In this document: piece after piece, positions 16,942-27,265 of the stretch | Layout: every line of letters starts with the position of its first letter | Position numbering within the stretch: position 1 is the stretch's first letter | Assembly: GCF_018598585.1 (NCBI RefSeq) | Contig: NZ_JAHESD010000001.1 | Span: 143,177 to 207,176 of the forward strand | Source: Chryseosolibacter indicum | GTDB lineage: Bacteria > Bacteroidota > Bacteroidia > Cytophagales > Cyclobacteriaceae | Reading direction: 5' to 3' | Length of the DNA stretch: 64,000 bases | Program-made: the position numbers and the translations under genes | Notes under the pieces: generated by a model | Databases searched by the model: none | Told to the model about the DNA's origin: nothing | What the model saw: only the letters and a program-made list of their open reading frames with translations

Positions 16942-19359
16942 TTAGAATGGATAACCAATGGCAATATTCAATATAAGGTTATCACCTCTCCATTGGCTGC
17001 TTCCAAAGTCGATTTTGTCAAATACCCACCTTTCCCCGGCAGGTTCCCATGGCTTCCGCAACGGGAAGGCTAAGTCAAAACGAAGTACGAAGAAGTTGAA
17101 ATCAAAACGAAGACCAACACCGGTACCTACTGCCAGTTCATTCAGAAATTGGCTTCTTTTGAATTGCCCTCCCGGCCTGCTAGTATCATTTCTAATTAAC
17201 CATATATTACCTGCATCTACAAATAGTGCTGTTTTGATTGTTTTGGTAAGATCATATCTGTACTCCACATTACCTTCAATCTTAATATCACCGCGTTGAT
17301 CAATAAAGAAGTTTCTTACTGTCTCTTCATTTTCACCTTCACCGTCACCTTGTGTTGGTGGGTTTACAATCGTCTCATCGTTTAAAACGTAATAAGTACC
17401 AGGACCAATGGTGCGGGCTGGAAATGCCCTTAAGCTTGTTGAGCCTCCAATTGCAAATTGCTTTATGTAAGGCATTGTTACTGAATTTCCATACGCGTAC
17501 CCAACACCGGCGTTAAGCCTTGTAACGATCATATTCTTTTCGTCCATTTGCCAGTAGTACCGCGCGTCGATTTCACCTCTGGAAAACTGGGAATATGTTG
17601 ACCCTAGTATTTTTTCACCTTCGTTATTGACGTCCTGCTTGAAATTCTCGCCTTGTAAAGCGTGAATTATATTTCCAGCAAGATCCGCGCGGAATGTGAA
17701 AAAGAAATGAGATGGTTCGTAAGTTTGCTCGCGATATTTCTCAGTACGTTCCTGGTTGAGTTGTGTATTTAGCGTATAGACATAGCGTAACCCTGGGATG
17801 AATTGATTGTCAAATGATCGACGCAGAAAAGGATTTTTATCTAGTATAGCGTTAAAGTCATCAGAAATACCCGAAGTTTGAACAAAACTTAAATCTATAG
17901 GATAGAACTCATGACTTTTGAGTGTATTTTCCCTCCAGGTGTATCCATAAGATAGATTGAAAGAGTTTAAGCTAAAGTAGTTTATACGCTGTTGAATCCG
18001 GGTGGCTAATGTTACGTGAGTTGAAGGCAGGTAACGTCTTCCTGCATAGTTAATATTGAAAGGCACAATTAACCGTGGTGCTGATAATTTAGCTTCGCCT
18101 CCTAATTCCAATGCATTAAGTGGCGTTTGCTGCTTCCTGCTAATTTGTACTTCATAACCTGACGAAAGTGTAATGTCTAAACGCTCGGACCCACCAAATG
18201 CATTTCTATTTGTGAAAGTGACATTTAATCCAGGGCCTACGAAGTTGTTTGATTTAGAAGTAGCCTGAAATTCTGCCCTGATGGATTTTTTTAAAAAAGG
18301 AGTGAGGTAAATATTTGCATCAAGCGTGGCGGAGTCTTGTTTAGATTCCAAAAATTTGATGTTTACAAATTTAAAGGCTCCTAACGTCATTAAGTGACTG
18401 ATCGTATACTCCCGATCTATGGTTCTATAGGTATTTCCTTCTTTGAGGTTAATAACTCTGGTAATTGTATGAGGCCTGAAAATGTGATCACGGTCAAAAT
18501 AATTGTATCCATCTACTCTCGTTGAGTCAAACCTTAATTGTGTGGTGTCTGAGGTTAGGTTGTAGTTGGGAAATACATTTATCTGTCCGAGTTTATACTT
18601 TCTTTTAGCTTTTGCAGGAACACCGCTTTCAAGCATTAGTGTAAGGTCCACTTTATTTCTTCCTACCGTACTATCAGCTTCAAATATCAGGTGCCGGTCG
18701 TCAAAATAATAGAAGCCTGCATTTTCCATTGCTTCTTCCAATCTTGTAAGTTCAGCTTGTAAGCGATCGAGGTTATAACGTTGCCTTCGCTTGAGGTAAG
18801 AGTCTTTCATTACTGAATCAATATTGGCGAACAACGTATCCATTTTCGGTGTTTCTATTTTTCTTAACCTATAGGGGCGATGCACATAGGCGGTAAAGAG
18901 TACTGATCCTTTTTTACCATCTATTTCAGTTTTTGACTCTACCTCTGATTGAAAATAACCATTATTGATAAGATGACCCTTTAATAGGTTAGCCGTTTTT
19001 TCAGGGTTTACATCGCTCATGTATACCGGTGCCTGTCCTATTTTATTTTTTATAAAGCGCTTTAAGCCTTTTTTAGGTTCTCCCATTTTGTAGTACACCC
19101 ATAACGCAGGGCGCATCCCAAATATGGATGTATTTGGTTTTGGATTTACATTATTATATAATAGTTCCTTTATCTTGTTCTGCGCCCTCACTCTTCCTGA
19201 AGGAATCAGTTTTACTTCTGACTTCGTGTAGAGTACCTGGTTTTCAGGTACCAGCTTCAATGCGCTGCAACCAGAAAAAAAAACACTGATAATTACATAT
19301 AATACTGGACTTAGTATATGGGACTTAACAGATACACTACTTCTTATTTTCTTTTTCAT
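16942..19359 (-). CDS. tamL: TamL-type BamA/TamA family outer-membrane lipoprotein
   Basis: 805 residues from the ATG at 19359; a GTG six codons upstream is possible but overlaps tamB further. The N-terminus is a lipoprotein signal (VIISVFFSGCSALKLVPENQ), which is the feature separating Bacteroidota TamL from TamA. About residues 45-370 form POTRA-like repeats (for example RLRKIETPKMDTLF, YKLGQINVFPNYNL, YRTIDREYTISHLMTLGAFKFVNIKFLE), and the rest is an Omp85 barrel with the family motif stretch FAIGGSTSLRAFPARTIGPG and a C-terminal aromatic ending (NIAIGYPF). It would act with TamB in moving material to, or inserting proteins into, the outer membrane. It overlaps the end of tamB, so the two are translationally coupled. 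Confidence 0.9.
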   Translation of the reverse strand: MKKKIRSSVSVKSHILSPVLYVIISVFFSGCSALKLVPENQVLYTKSEVKLIPSGRVRAQNKIKELLYNNVNPKPNTSIFGMRPALWVYYKMGEPKKGLKRFIKNKIGQAPVYMSDVNPEKTANLLKGHLINNGYFQSEVESKTEIDGKKGSVLFTAYVHRPYRLRKIETPKMDTLFANIDSVMKDSYLKRRQRYNLDRLQAELTRLEEAMENAGFYYFDDRHLIFEADSTVGRNKVDLTLMLESGVPAKAKRKYKLGQINVFPNYNLTSDTTQLRFDSTRVDGYNYFDRDHIFRPHTITRVINLKEGNTYRTIDREYTISHLMTLGAFKFVNIKFLESKQDSATLDANIYLTPFLKKSIRAEFQATSKSNNFVGPGLNVTFTNRNAFGGSERLDITLSSGYEVQISRKQQTPLNALELGGEAKLSAPRLIVPFNINYAGRRYLPSTHVTLATRIQQRINYFSLNSFNLSYGYTWRENTLKSHEFYPIDLSFVQTSGISDDFNAILDKNPFLRRSFDNQFIPGLRYVYTLNTQLNQERTEKYREQTYEPSHFFFTFRADLAGNIIHALQGENFKQDVNNEGEKILGSTYSQFSRGEIDARYYWQMDEKNMIVTRLNAGVGYAYGNSVTMPYIKQFAIGGSTSLRAFPARTIGPGTYYVLNDETIVNPPTQGDGEGENEETVRNFFIDQRGDIKIEGNVEYRYDLTKTIKTALFVDAGNIWLIRNDTSRPGGQFKRSQFLNELAVGTGVGLRFDFNFFVLRFDLAFPLRKPWEPAGERWVFDKIDFGSSQWRGDNLILNIAIGYPF

Positions 19360-22300
19360 TTGCTTTAAACAACTCACTTAATGTATTGTAATCTTTTATA
19401 TAAATAAGTCCGGCACCTGTTTCAGTCAGCTCTCCATCTACAATATCATAGTTGCTGTTTCTAAAACCTGTGATTCTAATTCGGCCATCATCGGTGAGCA
19501 TATATTCCAATGCTAAATCACCAATGTAGTCAGAGGCTTTACGATTACTGTTATCGCCTTCTACATCTACATTGCCAGCTACCTTTACTGTCAGTTTATC
19601 ATTAAGCAGACTTTTTGATAAACCAAGCTCAAGTTCAGTGTTGTTTTCTGCTTGCCCCGAGCTGTAGTCTTCCTGCGATTTTACATCAAAACTCAGTTCT
19701 ACACCACGGACGTTTTGCGAGAGGCGATTGAGCTGACTGGTTAATATTTTGCTTACGCTGGAGCGCGCAGTACCTTCAAGACCGCCACCGCCAGCTTCAC
19801 TTTCCAAGGGATTATCAGAAATAAAGCGCTTAAGAATAAGCAGTGCAAATACTTGTTTATTTAAATCTGATTCTCTCGTGTTAACATCCTGAAGTTTAGA
19901 GTAAACAACACCATTCAATGCGTTTCTATCCTTCTCAAGCATATCGAGTCGGAAACTAATCTCTGGCTTCAGCAGCTGCCCTTGGATGTTGAGGTAGACT
20001 TGAAATGGGAATTTTTGTTTGTACTGATTCATCAGTGTCTGGTTGCCTGCGGGAATCTGCACTGCTACTAAATCAATAGGAGAGGTCTCAACTTCGAAGA
20101 TGGCACTGAGGTCCATGTCAGCATTTAATGGATCTCCTGTAAAGGTAAGGGTGCTACCTCTTGCTACAGAAAACTCGCGCTTTACAAACTTGTAGAATGA
20201 GAGGCTGTACTTTCCTTCTGTTATCTCATATCTGCCCGTTAAATCCATATTACCAGTAGGATCCATTTCCAGTGTCAGCGTTGCATTTCCTTTTAATCCA
20301 GAAAGCTGATCTCCCGTGGTTGGATCAATAATAACATTAAAAGTTTCTTTGTCTGTTAATTCAATTTGTGCCGTCAGATTAATTCCTGTGAAAGTAGACT
20401 TCACAGTGTCTGCCGGGTTGATTGATTTCATGAAAGGATCGTTACTGAAAGTTTTGTCTTTAAAGCGTACAATACCTTGTTGTTCCATAACACCTGCTTC
20501 AGTTTGAGGTACTATGTATGTTAGATTGCTTTCGTCACTTAGTCCTATCCGAACATCAAGATTGGGTTGATCCATATTTCCGCGGATGCGTATTACTGCA
20601 TCTACATCTATTTTTCCATAGAATAAATCGTTATCCTTTTCAGTAGTATTCAGGAGTCTGAAATTAGTGGAGGTGAAGTCTAAGTTAAAAGCGAAATTTT
20701 TATAATCCGTAGTCTGAATCATTCCATCCAATACAGCTGTATTTTTTCTTTCATCCTGTAATTCAAAGCTATCAAAGGAAATTCCCTGAGGGGTTAAACC
20801 AATAGTTTCATTTTTCAAGCTAAAGGCAGTTTTTACATAAGTGGAGTAGAAGGACATGTCTCGGAGATTGAGTGATCCATTTATTTTTGGTGCTTGCGGG
20901 GTACCTTCAATTTTTATATCACCTGTAAGAAAGCCTTTTAAGTCTTTAAGCTGGCCCATGGTTAAAGGTTCAACAGTTGTAAGGTTGAACCTTTCAATAG
21001 TAGTAATAACGTTCATGGACGGCTGATCACCCGTTATATAATACCCATTAGCATTCAGGTTGTTCTCTTTGCTTCTAACACCAAACTTTAAGTCAAACCG
21101 CTCAGCGCTTTTTCTTCCAACAGCCAGCGAGATATCTCCCCAGGGTATATTAGCAATGTTAAAGTTCCGTATGCCGACGTCAGCAGTAAAGGTCATGTCG
21201 GCTGTATCAGGAACGATGTTAATATCGCCATGAAGTAACCCTGTGATGGTTTTATTTTGTGCTACCATGCTTACAAGGTGTTCGAGATTTAGTTCACGAA
21301 AACCTACAAATAGGGTAGAAGCTGCATCCTTTTTAGAGTCGATAATTATTTGTTCTTTTCCTTTTTGTATTATTACATTGTGAGCAAGCAGTTTTGGACC
21401 ACCAAATTGGAAGTAGTTGTCTTCCGGTACAGACCAATCTGTATAGTTTAGCTTCACCTGGTTAGGAAGTAATTTGAATTGATATTTGTCTTTCAGACTC
21501 TGAAAAGTGCCGCCAATCAGGTATTTGGTCTGATCCAATGAATCGAGAATAACAAGATTAGTCAATATTGAATTATTAGCTACCGTGCCATTGAACTCCA
21601 GCCCATCAATGCGCATTGAGTCCAGGTTAATTTGATCTACAATAACATTGTAGTTGAGGGCACTGCGATCTGAGTTGGCGCTGATGAGAAAGGACTTCAC
21701 GCCAATATTTGCGTATTGTATCTTCGAGAAATCAATCTTCATGTCCAGCTGTCTGGCTTCACTATCAAACTCACCGCGTATTTCTCCAGGAACAAATGAT
21801 GTAAGCTCTGGCAGGAGAACATCGGTAAGCAGCTCTGTTTTTTTGAGCTTTAAATTAAACCTGAAGTTTTGTGGGCCTGAATCTTTCTCTGATTTTTTAT
21901 CTGCGACAAGCGCTGTATCCTTAAGTGAGTAATAGGTTCCAAAGAATTCCTGCAACACATCACCCATTTCAAAAATGTTAAAGGTACCAGCAAATTTTCC
22001 TGAGAGAAGATCGGATTCAATTGCAAGTTCGGAACGTCCTTTCTGGTCGATGGAGGCGAAGAGGAGAGAGTCAATTGCATACAGGGTCTCTCCGTTAAAT
22101 ACGGCTACTTTTCTTAGTCCAAAATTTCCGTTTAATGATTTGAAGTCTGGCGTGGCCATCTTGGTACTTAAAATTCCCCGCGCCTTTAATGGCCTTTCGG
22201 CAAGGTTCAACGCTTTAAAGTCGGCGTTTTTTAAGTCGAACGTTATGTTAAATCGCGGAACTTCATTCTTGTAATTAAGATCTGCGGCCAGAACGAAGTC

Positions 22301-24364
22301 GAGGTTTTTATCCTGAAGTTTTGCCGTGCCGTTGTAGACATTCTGGTTTATCTTGCCATCAACTACAAAGTTTGCGTAGTGGTATCCTTTGAAGTCGAAG
22401 CTTTTTACATTTGCTTTTACAGTACCATTCATTTCTTCAGGTGACAAGCCTTGAGCATCGGCATTTGCCTCCAGATTTAGCTTGCCTATAGTTTCTGGTT
22501 GTTTAAGAATTTTTCCGACGTTAAGTTCTTTTACGTTCAGGCTTGCGTTATAGCCTCTACTAGCGGAGGCTGAGTCGAGATTTAGTTTGCCTTTAAAATC
22601 TATTTCTCCCACGCTGCTGGTAAGTATGGTATTAAAGTTTGACTTAGTCATGGAGCCGGCATAGGTGCCATGAAGATTTATCCATTCGGGAAGATCAATT
22701 GAGGATGGTATCAGTGGGTCTGGAAGTATTCTGCCGATATCATTTTTTGTTGTATAGAACTTGTCGAGAAAGATGTCCATCTTTAACTTACCTGCATCAG
22801 GAAGCCCTGTAATTGTTCCTTTTGTTCTCAGATAGGTATCAGCGAAAGCTCTTAATGTGAGATGATCTATTTTGATGTTATTAACTGCTCCGTTTACAGA
22901 AGCATCTATGAACACTTTTGATGCTGATGTTATTTTTAATGGAAGGCTATCCTTTAGCATTGGGTTAAAGTAGAGAAGGTCTCTTAAGCCTACTGAGGTA
23001 TTATTAATGTTAGCGTTAATAGTAGCTCGTGGGTAATCGTCTGCTATAGTTTCTAAGGAAGCAAACGTGGCATCGGCATTCATTTCAAATCGACTGTTTC
23101 CCGTGAGTAAAAGCAAATCGTTGATAATCACGCCGTCTTCTCTTAGATTAAGTCCTGCCTTGAAACTCTCAATCATAAAACCACTGCGCTCACGAAAGGC
23201 GAGGTTATTTAAATCGCATTTCACTTTGGTACCATCAAGGGCAATATCTTCTGCATCTATCTCCAGGCCAGAGATCCAAAGGTGATTGAAATCCATTGCA
23301 CCCGATGTTTGGCTCTTGGTGAAATCATAGAACTGGATACTGTTTCCTGATAGTTCAAGAGAGCTTAGTGTAACTTTCCATGGCGTGCTTTTTTCGGCTT
23401 GCTTTTCACGTGCAGGCTCAGGGTCATACTGATTTTTGGTGTTAACAACAGCAACGGGACGCTGGTGATAAGAGATGAAAGTATTTTCGAGCAGGAAGTT
23501 GTCGAGGTCAATTATCTGTCCCTTTAAGTCAACCTTGTCTGTTTCTAATGATGACCGCCCCAGGTCCATTCGAATGAGTTGGCCGAGTGCCTGTTGATGG
23601 AAGTTTGCGTGAATGTTTTCAAGGTTTACTTGTCCTACACCTATATCATAAGTAATTGGTTGATTTTCCTCTGCTACTTCCTCAGTAACTTCCGGTTGTT
23701 TGGTTTGCAGTACGCTTGCTGTAGTATTTTCAAGATTAATTTCATCTACAACTATTCTCATTCGGTCGAGATCGAACTCATCCATTGAAACTTCGAAGAG
23801 CCCAAGGTTGAGATCTGCAATATTACCTGTGAGCAGATCGTGGTACCTGGCTTTGATGTTCTGCAGCGTGATGTCTTCTATGGAGAATTTCCATCCAGGC
23901 GCATCTTGTTGTGTCGTATCTGGCACCGATGTAGAGTCGCTTACGAAAGCGTTAAGTATATAAGTAAAGTTGTAGGCGCTGTCGGCTTCGGGTCTGCTTA
24001 TGTAAGCTTTGGTATTTTCAAGCGTAAGGTCATTAAGTTGAATCTCCTTTCGGGTTAATGCCCAAAGATCAGTATCAATGTCCAACCTACCCATGTATAG
24101 GAGTGTATCCCTTTTCTTATCTTCCAGGTATAACCCTTCAACAACAATTGTTTTAGGAAATCTAATGCTTACTTTTTGAAGCGAAACTTCTGTTCCTATT
24201 TTCTTTTCCAGAAAAGAAATTGCTTCCTGTGTTATTTTTGTTTGAATTGGTGGAAGCTGAATAAGTAATGTTATCGTTGCAAGTAGTAGTACGATTGAAA
24301 AAAATATCCATCCAAAAATCTTAAGAATCTTAACAAAGATTCTTTTTGTGTTGTGCTCCTTCAT
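19337..24364 (-). CDS. tamB: TamB (translocation and assembly module, AsmA-like)
   Basis: 1675 residues, within the usual range for TamB. One N-terminal membrane anchor (ILKIFGWIFFSIVLLLATITLLI) is followed by a very long array of beta-strand repeats, typical of the AsmA-like lipid-groove superfamily, and by the C-terminal TamB/DUF490 domain (GNATLTLEMDPTGNMDLTGRYEITEGKYSLSF and SILTSQLNRLSQNVRGVELSFDVKSQED regions). Such proteins bridge inner and outer membrane and are thought to carry phospholipid. The end of the gene overlaps tamL. It is divergent from an Mla-type lipid transporter, giving a block of envelope lipid genes. The many short open frames on the opposite strand inside it are shadows. 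Confidence 0.92.
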   Translation of the reverse strand: MKEHNTKRIFVKILKIFGWIFFSIVLLLATITLLIQLPPIQTKITQEAISFLEKKIGTEVSLQKVSIRFPKTIVVEGLYLEDKKRDTLLYMGRLDIDTDLWALTRKEIQLNDLTLENTKAYISRPEADSAYNFTYILNAFVSDSTSVPDTTQQDAPGWKFSIEDITLQNIKARYHDLLTGNIADLNLGLFEVSMDEFDLDRMRIVVDEINLENTTASVLQTKQPEVTEEVAEENQPITYDIGVGQVNLENIHANFHQQALGQLIRMDLGRSSLETDKVDLKGQIIDLDNFLLENTFISYHQRPVAVVNTKNQYDPEPAREKQAEKSTPWKVTLSSLELSGNSIQFYDFTKSQTSGAMDFNHLWISGLEIDAEDIALDGTKVKCDLNNLAFRERSGFMIESFKAGLNLREDGVIINDLLLLTGNSRFEMNADATFASLETIADDYPRATINANINNTSVGLRDLLYFNPMLKDSLPLKITSASKVFIDASVNGAVNNIKIDHLTLRAFADTYLRTKGTITGLPDAGKLKMDIFLDKFYTTKNDIGRILPDPLIPSSIDLPEWINLHGTYAGSMTKSNFNTILTSSVGEIDFKGKLNLDSASASRGYNASLNVKELNVGKILKQPETIGKLNLEANADAQGLSPEEMNGTVKANVKSFDFKGYHYANFVVDGKINQNVYNGTAKLQDKNLDFVLAADLNYKNEVPRFNITFDLKNADFKALNLAERPLKARGILSTKMATPDFKSLNGNFGLRKVAVFNGETLYAIDSLLFASIDQKGRSELAIESDLLSGKFAGTFNIFEMGDVLQEFFGTYYSLKDTALVADKKSEKDSGPQNFRFNLKLKKTELLTDVLLPELTSFVPGEIRGEFDSEARQLDMKIDFSKIQYANIGVKSFLISANSDRSALNYNVIVDQINLDSMRIDGLEFNGTVANNSILTNLVILDSLDQTKYLIGGTFQSLKDKYQFKLLPNQVKLNYTDWSVPEDNYFQFGGPKLLAHNVIIQKGKEQIIIDSKKDAASTLFVGFRELNLEHLVSMVAQNKTITGLLHGDINIVPDTADMTFTADVGIRNFNIANIPWGDISLAVGRKSAERFDLKFGVRSKENNLNANGYYITGDQPSMNVITTIERFNLTTVEPLTMGQLKDLKGFLTGDIKIEGTPQAPKINGSLNLRDMSFYSTYVKTAFSLKNETIGLTPQGISFDSFELQDERKNTAVLDGMIQTTDYKNFAFNLDFTSTNFRLLNTTEKDNDLFYGKIDVDAVIRIRGNMDQPNLDVRIGLSDESNLTYIVPQTEAGVMEQQGIVRFKDKTFSNDPFMKSINPADTVKSTFTGINLTAQIELTDKETFNVIIDPTTGDQLSGLKGNATLTLEMDPTGNMDLTGRYEITEGKYSLSFYKFVKREFSVARGSTLTFTGDPLNADMDLSAIFEVETSPIDLVAVQIPAGNQTLMNQYKQKFPFQVYLNIQGQLLKPEISFRLDMLEKDRNALNGVVYSKLQDVNTRESDLNKQVFALLILKRFISDNPLESEAGGGGLEGTARSSVSKILTSQLNRLSQNVRGVELSFDVKSQEDYSSGQAENNTELELGLSKSLLNDKLTVKVAGNVDVEGDNSNRKASDYIGDLALEYMLTDDGRIRITGFRNSNYDIVDGELTETGAGLIYIKDYNTLSELFKANEKENKK

Positions 24365-24572
24365 TGAATGCCCCTCTTGGCTAAATCAACAAAGGTTAAT
24401 CAAAATCTCATGCCTGATTAATCATGTCGGTAAACAGACATAATCAATCTATTCGGTCAGTGTGTACTAAATTCTACAAGGAGGCTTTCAAACAGTTATA
24501 TCGTTCCACTAACATGTAACTTACCTGCTGGCACATGAATAGATTCCTAAAGAGCTATTCATTCTAAGTTCG

Positions 24573-25325
24573 ATGGATATAAAAAAAGGTTTAGTACAAG
24601 TAGCTGAAGTATCTACTTTTACCAAGAGGGTATTTCGGGATTTTTTCTTCCCCCCGTATGAGGTGAAAGAGATCATCCGGCAATGTTTTATGATGGGAAA
24701 CAAGTCGTTGTTTCTAATAACGTTTACTTCATTTTTAGTTGGGATTGTTTTTACAAAACAATCAAGGCCCTCACTTGCGTCGTTCGGTGCCGAATCGTGG
24801 CTACCGTCGCTCGTTGCTCAAGCTGTAGTGAGATCCCTGGGGCCACTTGTAACAGGATTAATCTGTGCAGGCAAACTTGGATCTAATATAGGAGCGGAGC
24901 TTGGGAGTATGCAGGTAACTGAGCAGATTGATGCGATGGAGGTATCTGGTACACGACCTTTCTCTTACCTGGTTGTGAGCCGCATTACTGCTACAACATT
25001 GATGCTTCCCCTTCTTGTGGTATATTCGGATATACTTTCGTTGCTGGGATCATTTCTAACAGTGAACATCTATAACAACACGAGCTTCCAACTCTTTTTT
25101 AATGAAGTAGCTGTTAATATCACTTATACTGATATTTTCTCTTCTTTAATTAAGTCAGCCTTTTTTGGGTTCGCAATTGGATTAGTCGGATGTTATTCAG
25201 GATATCATTCCGATAAAGGTACTACAGGCGTTGGAAAGGCTGCTAATACTTCAGTGGTTGTTTCGATGATGCTGATCTTTGTTATAGACCTGCTGTCCAT
25301 TCAATTTATAAATCTCTTCCGCTGA
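24573..25325 (+). CDS. mlaE: MlaE-family ABC transporter permease
   Basis: 250 residues with the MlaE permease pattern: an amphipathic start, then several membrane helices with the conserved GxxFTKQ and the motif block SLGPLVTGLICAGKLGSNIGAELGSMQVTEQIDAMEVSG, which is nearly invariant in MlaE proteins. It forms the membrane part of the Mla lipid-transport ABC system (trafficking phospholipid between inner and outer membrane). Its stop overlaps the next start by one base (TGATG), so the ATPase is translationally coupled. A 208-base divergent intergenic stretch separates it from tamB. Confidence 0.93.
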   Translation: MDIKKGLVQVAEVSTFTKRVFRDFFFPPYEVKEIIRQCFMMGNKSLFLITFTSFLVGIVFTKQSRPSLASFGAESWLPSLVAQAVVRSLGPLVTGLICAGKLGSNIGAELGSMQVTEQIDAMEVSGTRPFSYLVVSRITATTLMLPLLVVYSDILSLLGSFLTVNIYNNTSFQLFFNEVAVNITYTDIFSSLIKSAFFGFAIGLVGCYSGYHSDKGTTGVGKAANTSVVVSMMLIFVIDLLSIQFINLFR

Positions 25326-26107
25326 TGTTAGCAACAAAATCAAATAACGCACCAGCTATTGAGCAATCACGAACGGACAACGTAGTTGTTTCTATTCGTA
25401 ATTTGAAGAAGGCATTTGGTGACAGAGAAATATTAAACGGTGTTGACCTCGATCTCCACGAGAGTGAGAACCTTGTCATACTTGGCAGATCTGGCACAGG
25501 TAAGTCAGTTCTTATCAAGTGCATGGTGGGTTTAATCGTACCGGACTCAGGTCAGATAAACGTGCTTGGCCGTGACGTGTTTACGTTGAGTGCAAGGGAA
25601 ATGAATGAGCTAAGATTGCAAATCGGCTTTTCATTTCAAGGCAGTGCACTTTACGATGCAATGACAGTAAGAGAAAACCTGGAATTTCCGCTGAAACGTA
25701 ACCTTGGAATATTTGAAAAGAGAAAGCTTGACGAGATGGTAATGACAGCCCTTGATGATGTTGGACTTGCACATGCGGTCGATCAATGGCCGGCAGAGCT
25801 TTCGGGCGGTATGAAGAAGCGGATAGGTATAGCGAGAACACTTATCCTCAAACCTAAGATCATGTTATATGATGAGCCTACGGCAGGATTGGATCCAATA
25901 ACTTCAATGGAAATTAATGAACTGATACTCTCAGTAAGAGAAAAATATAAGACATCCTCCATTATTATCACACACGATATCAGCAGTGCGAGAACCACTT
26001 CAGATAGAATTATCGGACTTATTAATGGTAAAAATAAAATAGAAGGAACATTTGAAGAACTAAAAAATGCAAGGGATCCGGATCTGGAACCATTTTTTAA
26101 ATATTAA
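25325..26107 (+). CDS. mlaF: MlaF-family ABC transporter ATP-binding protein
   Basis: 260-residue ATPase: Walker A GRSGTGKS, Q-loop in IGFSFQGSALYDAMTV (the SALYDAMTV phrase is diagnostic of MlaF), signature LSGGMKKR, Walker B KIMLYDEPTAGLD and the switch His in IIITHD. It powers the MlaE permease. About 20 residues precede the family core. The gene overlaps mlaE by one base and is followed 11 bases later by the MCE protein, so all three form one operon. Confidence 0.94.
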   Translation: MLATKSNNAPAIEQSRTDNVVVSIRNLKKAFGDREILNGVDLDLHESENLVILGRSGTGKSVLIKCMVGLIVPDSGQINVLGRDVFTLSAREMNELRLQIGFSFQGSALYDAMTVRENLEFPLKRNLGIFEKRKLDEMVMTALDDVGLAHAVDQWPAELSGGMKKRIGIARTLILKPKIMLYDEPTAGLDPITSMEINELILSVREKYKTSSIIITHDISSARTTSDRIIGLINGKNKIEGTFEELKNARDPDLEPFFKY

Positions 26108-26118
26108 AAGAAATCATT

Positions 26119-27132
26119 ATGGAACGTAAAGAGATAGCGCAGCAAGTTAAAGTAGGAGCTTTTGTTCTGGGCGGACTGGCATTGTTTATAATTTCAGTCT
26201 TTTATGTTGGTGCCGAAAATAATATACTAACAAGAACCTTCGATATATCGGCAGTATTTAAAAATGTTGAAGGTTTAAAAGAAGGAGATAATGTGTGGTT
26301 CTCTGGCGTAAAGGTTGGAACTGTAACCGATGTTCGTATTATGTCTCCTGGTAAGGTAGTAGTTCGGTTGGCGTTGAAGAACAATCAGCACGAATTTATT
26401 TCTAAAGATGCAACTGCCTCTGTAGGATCAGACGGGCTGGTAGGTAACAAAATAGTAGTGATCAGGCCGGGCAATATTAATAACGGTGTGGTTGAAGACG
26501 GTGATACCATTAATACACTGTCACCCGCCGATACACAGGAGTTAATAAATATTGCGAAAGATGTAGGTGAAAATACACGTTCCCTTACTTCAGATTTGCA
26601 GTTAATTGCAAAACGCGTAAATGATGGCCAGGGTATAATAGGAGAGTTGTTTAAAGACGGAGCACTTGCCAAAGATCTGAGAGATGCAGTTGCAAGCTTG
26701 AAGAAGACCGGTGATAATTCAGTAAGGGTTTCTTCTGAACTTAACTCACTATTGGCGGAGTTGCGTACAGGCGATGGTCTGTTGCCAACACTGATTCATG
26801 ATACCAGCTATGCAGATACATTTACACAAGCTTTAGCAAATGTTAGAGAAGTGAGTAAGAATGCTGAGGTAGTTGCCCAAAACCTTGGAAGCCTCGCCGA
26901 AAAAATGAACAACGAAAATAACGCATTAAACGTGTTACTCGGAGATTCTGCTTTTGCCTCTAAATTACAAACCACCATGGTGAATGCAGAGCAGGCTTCT
27001 GCGAAGCTTGATCAGAACATGGAAGCACTACAGCACAATTTCCTGCTCAGAGGTTATTTTAGAAAGCAGGAGAAACGCAAAAAGAAAGAAGCTGAGGCTG
27101 CATCGTCTGCTTCCTCTAAAGGCGGGGAATAA
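26119..27132 (+). CDS. mlaD: MlaD-family MCE domain protein
   Basis: 337 residues with one N-terminal membrane helix (VGAFVLGGLALFIISVFYVG) and an MCE domain at about residues 37-115 (FKNVEGLKEGDNVWFSGVKVGTVTDVRI, then ASVGSDGLVGNKIVVIRPG). The rest is long helical coiled-coil-like sequence (repeated VREVSKNAEVVAQNLGSLAEKM) ending in a basic, Ala/Ser-rich tail. MCE proteins form hexameric rings that receive lipid from the MlaE-F transporter; the long helical part could build a periplasmic needle or tunnel. Third gene of the operon, closed by a terminator. No MlaC or MlaA homologue is in the window. Confidence 0.92.
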   Translation: MERKEIAQQVKVGAFVLGGLALFIISVFYVGAENNILTRTFDISAVFKNVEGLKEGDNVWFSGVKVGTVTDVRIMSPGKVVVRLALKNNQHEFISKDATASVGSDGLVGNKIVVIRPGNINNGVVEDGDTINTLSPADTQELINIAKDVGENTRSLTSDLQLIAKRVNDGQGIIGELFKDGALAKDLRDAVASLKKTGDNSVRVSSELNSLLAELRTGDGLLPTLIHDTSYADTFTQALANVREVSKNAEVVAQNLGSLAEKMNNENNALNVLLGDSAFASKLQTTMVNAEQASAKLDQNMEALQHNFLLRGYFRKQEKRKKKEAEAASSASSKGGE

Positions 27133-27151
27133 GTAAGTAATAAATATAATT

Positions 27152-27185
27152 AAGGTTAGCTTTCTTGCGAGGGCTAACTTTTTAT
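27152..27185 (+). terminator. Intrinsic terminator after the mla operon
   Basis: GTTAGC (27155-27160) pairs with GCTAAC (27173-27178), flanked by AAG and TTTTTATTT. Confidence 0.75.
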
Positions 27186-27265
27186 TTACATATCCATTTT
27201 ATCTAAATTTTAAAGTGCAATTTCCTTTACGATTACCACCTTACTGTGTTCTATCAAGAGAGCCT

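Noticed and set aside
21654..24058. Several plus-strand open frames inside tamB
   Set aside because: They are antisense shadows of a clear 1675-residue TamB gene with full family character.
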